6,607 nucleotides of DNA from an uncultured Verrucomicrobiota bacterium (GTDB lineage Bacteria > Verrucomicrobiota > Kiritimatiellia > CAIVKH01): positions 1-6,607 of the forward strand of contig CALBHI010000472.1 in assembly GCA_937894535.1 (NCBI GenBank). Direction: 5' to 3'. The translations under genes were made by a program, and so were the position numbers. Shown here one piece after another: positions 1 to 5,888 of the stretch. The notes beneath the pieces were generated by a model. The model searched no databases and was not told the origin of the DNA. It saw only the letters and a list, made by a program, of their open reading frames with translations. Every line of letters begins with the position of its first letter. The stretch's first letter is position 1.

Positions 1-2663
1 TCCAGGGCCTCCGCATAACGGCCCTGTTCCATCCGCAGGTATCCAAGCAGATAATGAACCTGCGGTTTTTCGGGGTTCTGTTCGGCCAGGGAGGTGAAGA
101 CCCGCTCGGCGATGCCCTGTGCCCGCGGACTGTCAAACGCCCCTTCGCAACCAAAACAGTGGCTCTCCACCTTCCCGAAACTGTCCGGCATCAGTTCATA
201 CGCCCGCTGGTAATGACGCTCCGCCTCGTCCAGGCGCCCCAGTTCTTCCAGTTGAATCGCCATGCGTGACTGGATGCAATACGCATCGGCAAAATAACCC
301 AAGGCTTCCTCGTAGAGGGCCACTCCGCGCGCAATCAAGCCCGCGTCGTACAGCGCATCGGCCTCCTCGGACAACCGGATGGCCCGGATCACCCCGGCCA
401 GGAAAGCCGCCTGTTCACGATCCCCTTGCGCCTCCGCGATGGCACCCAACTCCTCGTACACCCGCATCCGGGTACCGCGACCCTGCTCGCCATCCGACGG
501 ATCCACCGCGACCGCCTGTTGCGCCAGGACCTTGGCTTCGTCCAGTTGTCCGTCGAGCCGAAGCAGATGGGCCTTCCAGATCAGTGGCCGTTCTTCATAC
601 GGATCGAGCGCATACAGACGGTCGAGATAATCCACGGCGGCCAGCCCTTTGATGGCGACGTACCGCTCGTAAGCCGGATCGTAACCACCTTTCCGAAAGA
701 GTTCCGCTTCAAGCACCCGCACCGCCTCGTCCTCCCGTCCGGCCGCAAGCAGGGCATCCGCGGCGATCACGGAAATGGACGGAAAGGTTTTGTCCTTGCC
801 CCCGGATCCAAACCCGAGATACGACCCGGCCAGGTCGGCGAGATCGGCAACGCCCCACCAAGGGCTCTGGTCGAGCAACAGCATCACATCATCGAACCGT
901 CCGGCGGCATGGTACAGTCCAGCCAGTGCAACCAGATCCTGCACCATCCCGTACTGGGACATGAATCCGGAATCGGAATCCATGGCTGTCCTGCGACCCT
1001 GCAGGCTTCGCTGGATCAGGGCTTCGGCTTCGGGTCCACGCCCGCTCGCCACCAGCAGTTGCACCAGCGATGACAGGTCGCTGTTGCCGAATCTACGGTC
1101 CCATCCCGGGGCAAACATGGATGCTTGTGCCGCCGCCAACCCTTCCTCCACCCAGGTTTCCTGCTGCAACAACCGCCCCAGGCGAGCCAAGGTTAGCCCC
1201 AGTTCAACCGCCTTGCCCTCCTTGTCGTTCGCCGCCTCTGCCAGGCGCGCACGCAACAGCACGACCCCTTCATCAACCTGATCGACGGCAAGGCGGGCAT
1301 CTTGCAACAATGCCCCGAGCTCCTGACGCTGGTCCCGCGAAACCTGCTCGCTCGCAACGAAACGATTGACAAATGCGACCATCGCATCACCCTTCCCGAG
1401 CTTCACCGACAGGTGCATGTAGTATGTCCAGAAGGGCCGTCCGGGATCCTCCTCGAGCACACGCTCCAACCACTGCTGGACCTGCTCGGTGTAGCCTGAA
1501 TGCTCCAGTTGCCGGAGTACATCATCCGACATGGCCAGATCGCGCTTGTCTTCGGGTATCGCCGCCGCAACGCGCTGCGCATCCTCGATCCGGTCGGCCG
1601 CGACCAAACCGAGCAGGTAATATACCTGCGCCGTGCGATACGCCCGTTGACGGGGCGAACGTTCGAAATCACGGGTTGCCGAACTGCGGACCGATCGGCT
1701 CAACGATCCCACGACCTGCTGGAACATCGTGTTCATGGTAACCAGTTCCTTGCCCGACGGGTCCTTGGCCACCTTGCCCTCCGGAAATGCCTTCTGCAAC
1801 GCCTCGAACAGAACCGAACCGTCCAGAGAATGCGCCATGGCCCATTGCGGCGAACGCATGCGCGGCACCAACTCCAAGGCAAGTTCGCGGGCCCGCTGTT
1901 TGGTCTCCGCCCCGTTGCGGATGGTCACCGTCGTATTCGGAAGTACCAGGGCCAGGCGCAGCAGGCGTTCCGCCTCCGCCGGCCCCAGCAGGGTCACCAG
2001 GTCCGGAAGTTCAAGCTCCTCCTCGTCATCGCCGCCCCGATGCCTTGCCGCGATGTCCTGCTCCAGAAAAGCCACCACCATCGACGCATCACCCGCAATC
2101 AAGGCCTTCGCCTTCATGGCCTCGACGAGTTGATCGATCAGGTAGGAGCCATACCCCTCCTCACCGCCTTCACCCAGATCCTTGATCAGCGACTCCGCTT
2201 CGGTCATGAAGTTACTGGTCTGCCCGGTCAGGGTATGAACCAGCATCCGCAGCATGCCTTCAAGGGAACGCTGCGAAGGGGTATCCGGCAAGGTCCGGGT
2301 GTTGACCAATTCCGCCAACGCGTCCCATGCCTCGGGTGGCGGCAAGGCCAGCATCAACCGTTCCACGGAAGGCGTTTGATCATCGGACGACGCGGATGCG
2401 ATCAGATCCTGACGCCGAAACGTGCGCACCCGATCATACAAGTCCAGCCAGACCCGTGCCGCGTCACCGGCGGACAGCGCGGAAGCGCTCCCCTCCAACG
2501 CCTTCAGGTCATTCATCCAACGCGAGGAAACGTCAACCTCCTCCGCCGGGGCTGGCGCAACCATCAACGACTCCAGCAGCTTGCCCGCGCCAAGATAGTC
2601 AGCCCATCCGGTACCCGAGCCCATCAACCAGAGCAACATCAATCCATACGCACGCGTCCTCAT
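1..2663 (-). CDS. Large secreted tetratricopeptide (TPR) repeat protein, C-terminus beyond window
   Basis: I translated the minus strand row by row from the ATG at 2663; the frame is open for 887 codons and leaves the window without a stop, so the protein is larger than 887 residues. The start has a strong Shine-Dalgarno (AAGGAGGG, 7 bases upstream). Residues 1-20 form a signal peptide: RTR, a hydrophobic core (GLMLLWLM), and likely cleavage after GWA. The product is therefore exported, probably periplasmic or outer-membrane associated. The rest is alpha-helical. TPR-like helix pairs are clear towards the end, about residues 628-660, 688-720, 768-828 (GRLDEAERHYQRAYELMPD) and 866-887 (HYLLGYL, GRYAEAL). 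Residues 205-220 are acidic (DDEEELELPD). The only cysteines are C796, C836 and C839 (HCFGCEG). TPR proteins scaffold protein complexes; the specific role is unknown. It lies downstream of the NfeD-flotillin pair, so a link to membrane microdomains is possible but is only inference. Confidence 0.9.
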   Translation of the reverse strand, partial: MRTRAYGLMLLWLMGSGTGWADYLGAGKLLESLMVAPAPAEEVDVSSRWMNDLKALEGSASALSAGDAARVWLDLYDRVRTFRRQDLIASASSDDQTPSVERLMLALPPPEAWDALAELVNTRTLPDTPSQRSLEGMLRMLVHTLTGQTSNFMTEAESLIKDLGEGGEEGYGSYLIDQLVEAMKAKALIAGDASMVVAFLEQDIAARHRGGDDEEELELPDLVTLLGPAEAERLLRLALVLPNTTVTIRNGAETKQRARELALELVPRMRSPQWAMAHSLDGSVLFEALQKAFPEGKVAKDPSGKELVTMNTMFQQVVGSLSRSVRSSATRDFERSPRQRAYRTAQVYYLLGLVAADRIEDAQRVAAAIPEDKRDLAMSDDVLRQLEHSGYTEQVQQWLERVLEEDPGRPFWTYYMHLSVKLGKGDAMVAFVNRFVASEQVSRDQRQELGALLQDARLAVDQVDEGVVLLRARLAEAANDKEGKAVELGLTLARLGRLLQQETWVEEGLAAAQASMFAPGWDRRFGNSDLSSLVQLLVASGRGPEAEALIQRSLQGRRTAMDSDSGFMSQYGMVQDLVALAGLYHAAGRFDDVMLLLDQSPWWGVADLADLAGSYLGFGSGGKDKTFPSISVIAADALLAAGREDEAVRVLEAELFRKGGYDPAYERYVAIKGLAAVDYLDRLYALDPYEERPLIWKAHLLRLDGQLDEAKVLAQQAVAVDPSDGEQGRGTRMRVYEELGAIAEAQGDREQAAFLAGVIRAIRLSEEADALYDAGLIARGVALYEEALGYFADAYCIQSRMAIQLEELGRLDEAERHYQRAYELMPDSFGKVESHCFGCEGAFDSPRAQGIAERVFTSLAEQNPEKPQVHYLLGYLRMEQGRYAEAL

Positions 2664-2670
2664 GGCACAG

Positions 2671-2678
2671 CCCTCCTT
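2671..2678 (-). promoter_or_regulatory. Strong Shine-Dalgarno of the TPR gene
   Basis: AAGGAGGG on the minus strand lies 7 bases upstream of the ATG at 2663. It fixes this start and shows that the TPR gene is translated independently of the flotillin gene 142 bases upstream. Confidence 0.8.
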
Positions 2679-2729
2679 GCTAACGATTAAATCACCGTTA
2701 CCAACCAATTCCGAACCGGTCGGCAACGG

Positions 2730-2780
2730 GGGCCAACCGGCCCATCAGCAACGCCCTCGCCACACCCGGCAACCGCCGGG
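2730..2780 (-). other. Two short GC hairpins with identical GGTT loops
   Basis: On the minus strand the first hairpin after the flotillin stop is CCCGGC-GGTT-GCCGGG (2780-2765), a perfect 6-base stem. The second is GGGCC-GGTT-GGCCC (2743-2730), a perfect 5-base stem with the same loop. Neither is followed by a T-run, so they are not standard intrinsic terminators. They could act as an mRNA 3'-end stabiliser, a pause site, or part of a Rho-dependent termination region behind the flotillin gene. The pairing is visible in the sequence; the function is guesswork. Confidence 0.35.
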
Positions 2781-2805
2781 ACCCGTGGTCAAAAGATCGA
2801 TCGGA

Positions 2806-4239
2806 TCAAACGGCACCACCGGACGCCGCAGGTTTCGCTGGTGTAGCAGCCGCGGCCTTCGGATCGTCCACAACCTTGCCCAGGTACGCGGGCAATTCGA
2901 CACCGGCCATCGCGGCAATGTCCTGCAGGGGCGGAACGCTCTTGATCAGGTTCGAGACGAAGTTGGACGTGGAGGAGCCCTTGCCGTCCCCCGCCCCGGA
3001 ATCCCAGACGGTGATCTTGTCGATCTTCAATTTGCTGATCGCCTCGACCTGGCTGGCCACCAATCCCTCGAGCTTCTCGACGAGCAGGAAGGTCGCGGCC
3101 GCCTTGGCATCGCCACCGCAACTGCTCACCAGCACCTGGTAACCCGCCGCCTTGCCCTCCAGCACCTGCTGGACACCCTTGGCCTCGGCTTCGAATTTCA
3201 TCAGGATCGCATCGGCATCGCCACGCGCCTCGCGCCGCACCTTCTCGGCATTCGCCTCGGCCATGATTTCAATGTTCCGCTTTTCGATCTCGCGCTTCAC
3301 CACCTCCTCAGCGGTCAAGCGCTCCTGCTCGGCCCGGTACTGCGCCTTCTGGATCTCCACCATCGCTTCACGCTTGGCCACTTCGGACAGCTGCATCGCC
3401 GCCGCCTGCTTGACCACCAGCGTCGCATTGGCATCGGCGATGTTGGCCCGCGCCTTGTTTTCGCCCTCAACCGCCTCGGCCTCCTGACCCTCGACGTAAA
3501 TACGCTGCATCGCCTCGGCCTTCTTCTCGCCCTTGGCCGCCTCGGCCAGGTTCTCGGCTACGCGAATGGTTCGCACCCGCACCGCTTCGGCCTCGCCGAT
3601 CGCGCCGGTCTTGTCCTGTTCGGCCACATCAACCTTGGCACGGTTGATCGCCTCGGCCGCCGCCTTCTTGCCGATGCTCTCGATGTACTGCGACTCGTCG
3701 GTGATGTCGGTGATGTTGACGTTGATCAGGTAAAGCCCAACCTTGTTCAGCTCGGGTTCGACATTCTTGCGAATCGATTCGAGGAAACTTTCACGGTCCT
3801 GGTTGATCTGCTCGATGGTGAGCGATGCGACGGTCAGGCGGAGTTGGCCGAAGATGATCTCCTTGACCATGTCCTCGATGGCATGCTTGGGCAACCCAAG
3901 CAAACGCTCGGCTGCATTGTTCATGATCGAGGGATCAGTGCTGATGCCAACGGTGAACGTGCTGGGCACGTTAATGCGGATGTTCTGCAGCGATAGTGCA
4001 TTCTGCAACGGAATCCCGATGGTCATTGGCGTCAGGCTCAGGAATGCATAATCCTGGATCAGCGGCCACACCAGCGCGCCGCCACCGTGCATGCACACGC
4101 TCGACTGGTTGCCGGACACCTTGCCGTAAATGACCAGGATCTGGTCCGACGGACACCGCTTGTACCGCGTGGCCAGAAAGACCACGGTGGAAATAATCAG
4201 AACGGCAAACGCAATGATGATCAACGGCCACATATCCAT
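2806..4239 (-). CDS. floT: Flotillin-family SPFH-domain membrane scaffold protein
   Basis: The 477-residue product has the full flotillin architecture. Residues 4-24 form an N-terminal membrane anchor (LIIIAFAVLIISTVVFLAT), followed by RYKRCPSDQILVIYG and the SPFH/PHB domain to about residue 200. A long coiled coil rich in EA motifs follows (about 190-365, with KAEAM, GQEAEAVEGE and EANAEK), then a flotillin C-terminal region (about 365-458) and an Ala/Pro-rich tail. Flotillins oligomerise at the inner membrane and organise detergent-resistant microdomains that influence signalling, secretion and fluidity. I chose the ATG at 4239 because GAGGAG lies 6 bases upstream and the anchor starts at once; an in-frame ATG at 4350 would add 37 residues, but they are arginine-rich and overlap the NfeD-like gene. 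That gene ends 19 bases upstream, as in yuaF-floT and yqiJ-yqiK. The family call is very sure; the symbol is by analogy with Bacillus. Confidence 0.96.
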   Translation of the reverse strand: MDMWPLIIIAFAVLIISTVVFLATRYKRCPSDQILVIYGKVSGNQSSVCMHGGGALVWPLIQDYAFLSLTPMTIGIPLQNALSLQNIRINVPSTFTVGISTDPSIMNNAAERLLGLPKHAIEDMVKEIIFGQLRLTVASLTIEQINQDRESFLESIRKNVEPELNKVGLYLINVNITDITDESQYIESIGKKAAAEAINRAKVDVAEQDKTGAIGEAEAVRVRTIRVAENLAEAAKGEKKAEAMQRIYVEGQEAEAVEGENKARANIADANATLVVKQAAAMQLSEVAKREAMVEIQKAQYRAEQERLTAEEVVKREIEKRNIEIMAEANAEKVRREARGDADAILMKFEAEAKGVQQVLEGKAAGYQVLVSSCGGDAKAAATFLLVEKLEGLVASQVEAISKLKIDKITVWDSGAGDGKGSSTSNFVSNLIKSVPPLQDIAAMAGVELPAYLGKVVDDPKAAAATPAKPAASGGAV

Positions 4240-4245
4240 GTTCAG

Positions 4246-4251
4246 CTCCTC
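4246..4251 (-). promoter_or_regulatory. Shine-Dalgarno that decides the flotillin start
   Basis: GAGGAG on the minus strand lies 6 bases before the ATG at 4239, inside the 19-base gap after the NfeD-like stop. It supports the short start over the upstream in-frame ATG at 4350. Confidence 0.75.
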
Positions 4252-4258
4252 GGAATGG

Positions 4259-4813
4259 TTAAACCCTGCGTACGGAAAGCGTGTTGCCGGCAATGATGCG
4301 GACCACCGTGACCCGCGCACCGGTAGGGATCTCCGCACCGTCCTCCGCAACAGCGTTCACGTGGCGGAGGCGATTCTGGAAACTGATCTGCACCTGGCCC
4401 GACTGTCCCGCACGGATCGTCAGGTACACCGTACCCTCCTGACCCACCGCGTTTTCAATGCGCTCGGTACCATCGGCCTGCAGCCGCTTCATGAAGACAA
4501 ACAACCGGCTGATGAACCAGGTCGTGAATACGCCCGCAACGGCACCGCTGCCCACGGCTACCACGTGCGACGCACCGTGCTGGCGCGACAAGGTAAACGC
4601 AACGAGGCCAAACATCATGAAAAACGCAGTCAGACCCTGCAACGAGATGAACTTGAAGCTGATATCCGCATCAGCCAAGCCGGTATGGCTTTCGCCACCA
4701 TCAATCCCGAGCAACATCAGAACGGTTTGAAGGAGAAACATCGCCCCGCCAAACAGGGCACACCCGATGTAGAACTTCTCAATCGCCGACAGCCCAGCAA
4801 AAAACTCCACCAT
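4259..4813 (-). CDS. NfeD-like membrane protein (flotillin partner)
   Basis: The 184-residue protein has three predicted membrane helices, about residues 14-37 (YIGCALFGGAMFLLQTVLMLLGI), 55-75 and 83-108, followed by a soluble domain of about 122-184. That domain begins VGQEGTVYLTIRAGQSGQVQI and ends GARVTVVRIIAGNTLSV, the pattern of the NfeD C-terminal OB-fold beta barrel. It lacks the N-terminal ClpP-like serine protease domain of long NfeD proteins, so it belongs to the short, YuaF/YqiJ-like type. Such proteins are encoded next to flotillins and work with them at the membrane; YuaF co-localises with flotillins in Bacillus. The start has AAGGAGG 6 bases upstream. The flotillin start lies 19 bases after the stop, so the two are almost certainly co-transcribed and co-translated at matched strength. 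The assignment rests on topology, the OB-like tail and the neighbour. Confidence 0.88.
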   Translation of the reverse strand: MVEFFAGLSAIEKFYIGCALFGGAMFLLQTVLMLLGIDGGESHTGLADADISFKFISLQGLTAFFMMFGLVAFTLSRQHGASHVVAVGSGAVAGVFTTWFISRLFVFMKRLQADGTERIENAVGQEGTVYLTIRAGQSGQVQISFQNRLRHVNAVAEDGAEIPTGARVTVVRIIAGNTLSVRRV

Positions 4814-4924
4814 GACCAGCCTCCTTGGTCGGTCGCTGCAGCAGTCCGCACAGCGATTCCTTGTGCAATCAAGATAGGGTAAAGCGAAAGACCGGGCGAG
4901 CGAAAAGGACCATCCTCGGAAAAA
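4814..4924 (-). other. Intergenic region upstream of the NfeD-flotillin pair
   Basis: This 111-base spacer separates the DUF4256 stop from the NfeD-like start and is the likely place for a promoter of the pair. It is AT-richer than its surroundings near 4905-4925 and 4855-4880. On the minus strand I can pick out TATCTT as a weak -10-like element, but no -35 at proper spacing, so I do not call a promoter. No stem followed by a T-run was found behind DUF4256. A 13-base near-repeat (ACCnTCCTCGGAA on the plus strand, at 4909-4921 and 4936-4948) spans the end of the DUF4256 gene and may be chance. Confidence 0.4.
4820..4826 (-). promoter_or_regulatory. Strong Shine-Dalgarno of the NfeD-like gene
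   Basis: AAGGAGG on the minus strand lies 6 bases upstream of the ATG at 4813. It is a near-ideal ribosome binding site and fixes the start of the first gene of the NfeD-flotillin pair. Confidence 0.8.
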
Positions 4925-5470
4925 TCAGACCAACAACCTTCCTCGGAAGCCACGCGCACCGTAGTACGACTGCGCGCCGTTGTGGTAGATGAATACCCGC
5001 CCGTACCGCCAGTCGCCAAACAGCGCCCCGCCGAGCTTCCGCACCGGTTCCGGCGTCGCAAGCCAACTGGAGGTTTTGGTGTCGAACGTGCCCACCCGCT
5101 GCAACGCCCGGTACTGGTCTTCGTCGAGCAATTCGACCCCCATCTCCGCCGCGGCATCGACCGCATTGCCTGCCGGTTGGTGCTCCTTGCGCGACGCCCA
5201 CCCCTCCCAGTCATAACACAGGCTGCGGCGTCCCGCCGGACTTTCCGCCGCACAGTCGCAGAACACCACCTTGCCTGACCCGGCCTCCACCCCGATCACA
5301 TCCGGCTCCCCGCCCGAAGCCTCCATCGCCGCCAACACCCGCAGCGCCTCCGGACGTTTGGCCAACCGCGCCGCCACCGCCGTCCACGCCACACCCTCAT
5401 GGCGCTCCGGGTGCCGCCCGAACCGCGCCTCAAGGACCGCCACGATGTCCGCTTCCTTTTTCTTGCTCAT
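4925..5470 (-). CDS. DUF4256 family protein
   Basis: The 181-residue soluble protein matches the DUF4256 family as I know it over its whole length and at the usual size. Recognisable blocks are ARFGRHPERHEG (residues 15-26), SGGEPDVIG (52-60), the CDCAAESPAGRRSLCYD region (71-87), SRKEHQPAGNAVDAAAEMG (93-111), FDTKTSSWLATP (129-140), RKLGGALFGDWRYGRVFIYHNGAQSYY (144-170) and the GFRG tail. No function is established for the family to my knowledge. The invariant charged and aromatic residues suggest an enzyme or nucleic-acid-like binding surface, but that is a guess. There is no signal peptide or membrane helix, so it is cytoplasmic. The ATG at 5470 is 15 bases after the lipoprotein stop, with GAGGG about 9 bases upstream, so the two are probably one operon. 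Codons end mostly in G (GCG, CGG, GTG). Confidence 0.9.
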   Translation of the reverse strand: MSKKKEADIVAVLEARFGRHPERHEGVAWTAVAARLAKRPEALRVLAAMEASGGEPDVIGVEAGSGKVVFCDCAAESPAGRRSLCYDWEGWASRKEHQPAGNAVDAAAEMGVELLDEDQYRALQRVGTFDTKTSSWLATPEPVRKLGGALFGDWRYGRVFIYHNGAQSYYGARGFRGRLLV

Positions 5471-5485
5471 CGAAACAGCCCTCGC

Positions 5486-5803
5486 CTACTCGACCTTGAT
5501 CTTCGCCAACACCTTCTCGGGAGAACCCACCACCGCCTCGCGGCAATGCTCCGCGCAGCAATACAAGGTGTAGTCCTGCACGGTCGCGGTGATCGACGCC
5601 AGCCCCTTCATGCCGAGGCGGCAATTGGCGCAATCCTCCACCACATGATCGACCGTCCCGTCGTGCGCGTCCGCGAAAGCCAGGACCCCGGCCACCTGCT
5701 CCGGCGACATCGCCGGCGCCGCCTCCGCCCCGCGCTCGTTCCGCCCCGGCCCGCATCCCGCCGCCAGCAAGGCGACGCCCAACCACACATAGGATTTCTT
5801 CAT
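5486..5803 (-). CDS. Small lipoprotein with a YHS/TRASH-like cysteine motif
   Basis: The 105-residue protein starts MKKSYVWLGVALLAAGC, a type II signal peptide with lipobox LAAGC and lipidated C17. A short Gly/Ala/Glu-rich linker follows. The conserved-looking core holds CANCRLGM (C58, C61) and, after a short beta-like stretch (VQDYTLY), CCAEHCREAV (C82, C83, C87) and SPEKVLAKI at the end. The order CxxC-x2-GM, aromatic strand, CC-x3-C, then a P-E-K helix resembles YHS and TRASH domains, which bind or sense metals such as copper; H86 sits between the cysteines. A periplasmic metal-binding or metal-handling role is therefore plausible but unproven. The start has AGGATGG upstream, a moderate Shine-Dalgarno. 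DUF4256 begins 15 bases after the stop, and the divergent metallophosphoesterase lies 85 bases upstream. I cannot name a specific family. Confidence 0.82.
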   Translation of the reverse strand: MKKSYVWLGVALLAAGCGPGRNERGAEAAPAMSPEQVAGVLAFADAHDGTVDHVVEDCANCRLGMKGLASITATVQDYTLYCCAEHCREAVVGSPEKVLAKIKVE

Positions 5804-5888
5804 CCCGCCATCCTACGCCCATCGCCGGGGCCGAAGCAATACGTCAGGGGGCCGTTGAACACCGCCACACCGCCGCGGTCGAAGCGGC
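5804..5888. other. Divergent intergenic region between lipoprotein and phosphoesterase genes
   Basis: These 85 bases separate two divergent starts and must hold the promoter or promoters for both, unless the genes are read from further away. The stretch is very GC-rich and I recognise no -35/-10 pair on either strand. A small inverted repeat, GCCGC at 5872-5876 and GCGGC at 5884-5888 around a 7-base loop, abuts the phosphoesterase ATG. Confidence 0.45.
5872..5888 (+). other. Small hairpin abutting the phosphoesterase start codon
   Basis: GCCGC (5872-5876), a 7-base loop GGTCGAA, and GCGGC (5884-5888) form a perfect 5-base GC stem ending at the base before the ATG. It covers the place where a Shine-Dalgarno would be, and the only purine-rich segment (GAAG) lies partly in the loop. 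It may lower translation, but in such GC-rich DNA it may also be chance. Confidence 0.3.

Larger units (their letters stand above)
2664..2805 (-). other. Intergenic spacer between flotillin and TPR genes
   Basis: This 142-base gap holds no gene. Reading from the flotillin stop it contains two compact GC hairpins (2765-2780 and 2730-2743), then an AT-richer stretch (2681-2710), then the TPR Shine-Dalgarno. The AT-richer part includes a 5-base inverted repeat, TAACG at 2681-2685 and CGTTA at 2696-2700, close to the Shine-Dalgarno; it could be chance. I see no convincing -35/-10 pair, although TTTAAT on the minus strand is a weak -10 candidate. The gap is longer than usual within a tight operon, so the TPR gene may have its own promoter, or be an attenuated distal operon member. 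Confidence 0.5.

Noticed and set aside
836..839. Heme-binding CxxCH in the TPR protein (residue numbers)
   Set aside because: The motif is HCFGCE: the histidine precedes the first cysteine and no histidine follows the second, so it is not a c-type heme site.
1500..2690. A 396-codon plus-strand open frame opposite the TPR gene
   Set aside because: The minus-strand frame is open for 887 codons with a signal peptide, Shine-Dalgarno and TPR motifs; the plus-strand product is Arg/Gln/His-rich and low in domain features, typical of a GC-rich shadow.
2765..2780. Intrinsic terminator after flotillin
   Set aside because: The stem is good but no T-run follows it, so it does not meet the usual pattern of a Rho-independent terminator.
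2662..3996. A 444-codon plus-strand open frame opposite the flotillin gene
   Set aside because: It is antisense to the EA-rich coiled coil, whose codons leave few stops on the opposite strand. Its product is a Leu/His/Gly-rich string with no recognisable domain, and the flotillin reading is unmistakable.
4240..4350. Upstream in-frame ATG extending flotillin by 37 residues
   Set aside because: The extension is arginine-rich, overlaps the NfeD-like gene and would bury the membrane anchor; the ATG at 4239 has GAGGAG at ideal spacing.
4909..4948. Near-identical 13-base direct repeats at the end of the DUF4256 gene
   Set aside because: Only two copies with one mismatch, one partly inside coding sequence; too short to separate from chance.
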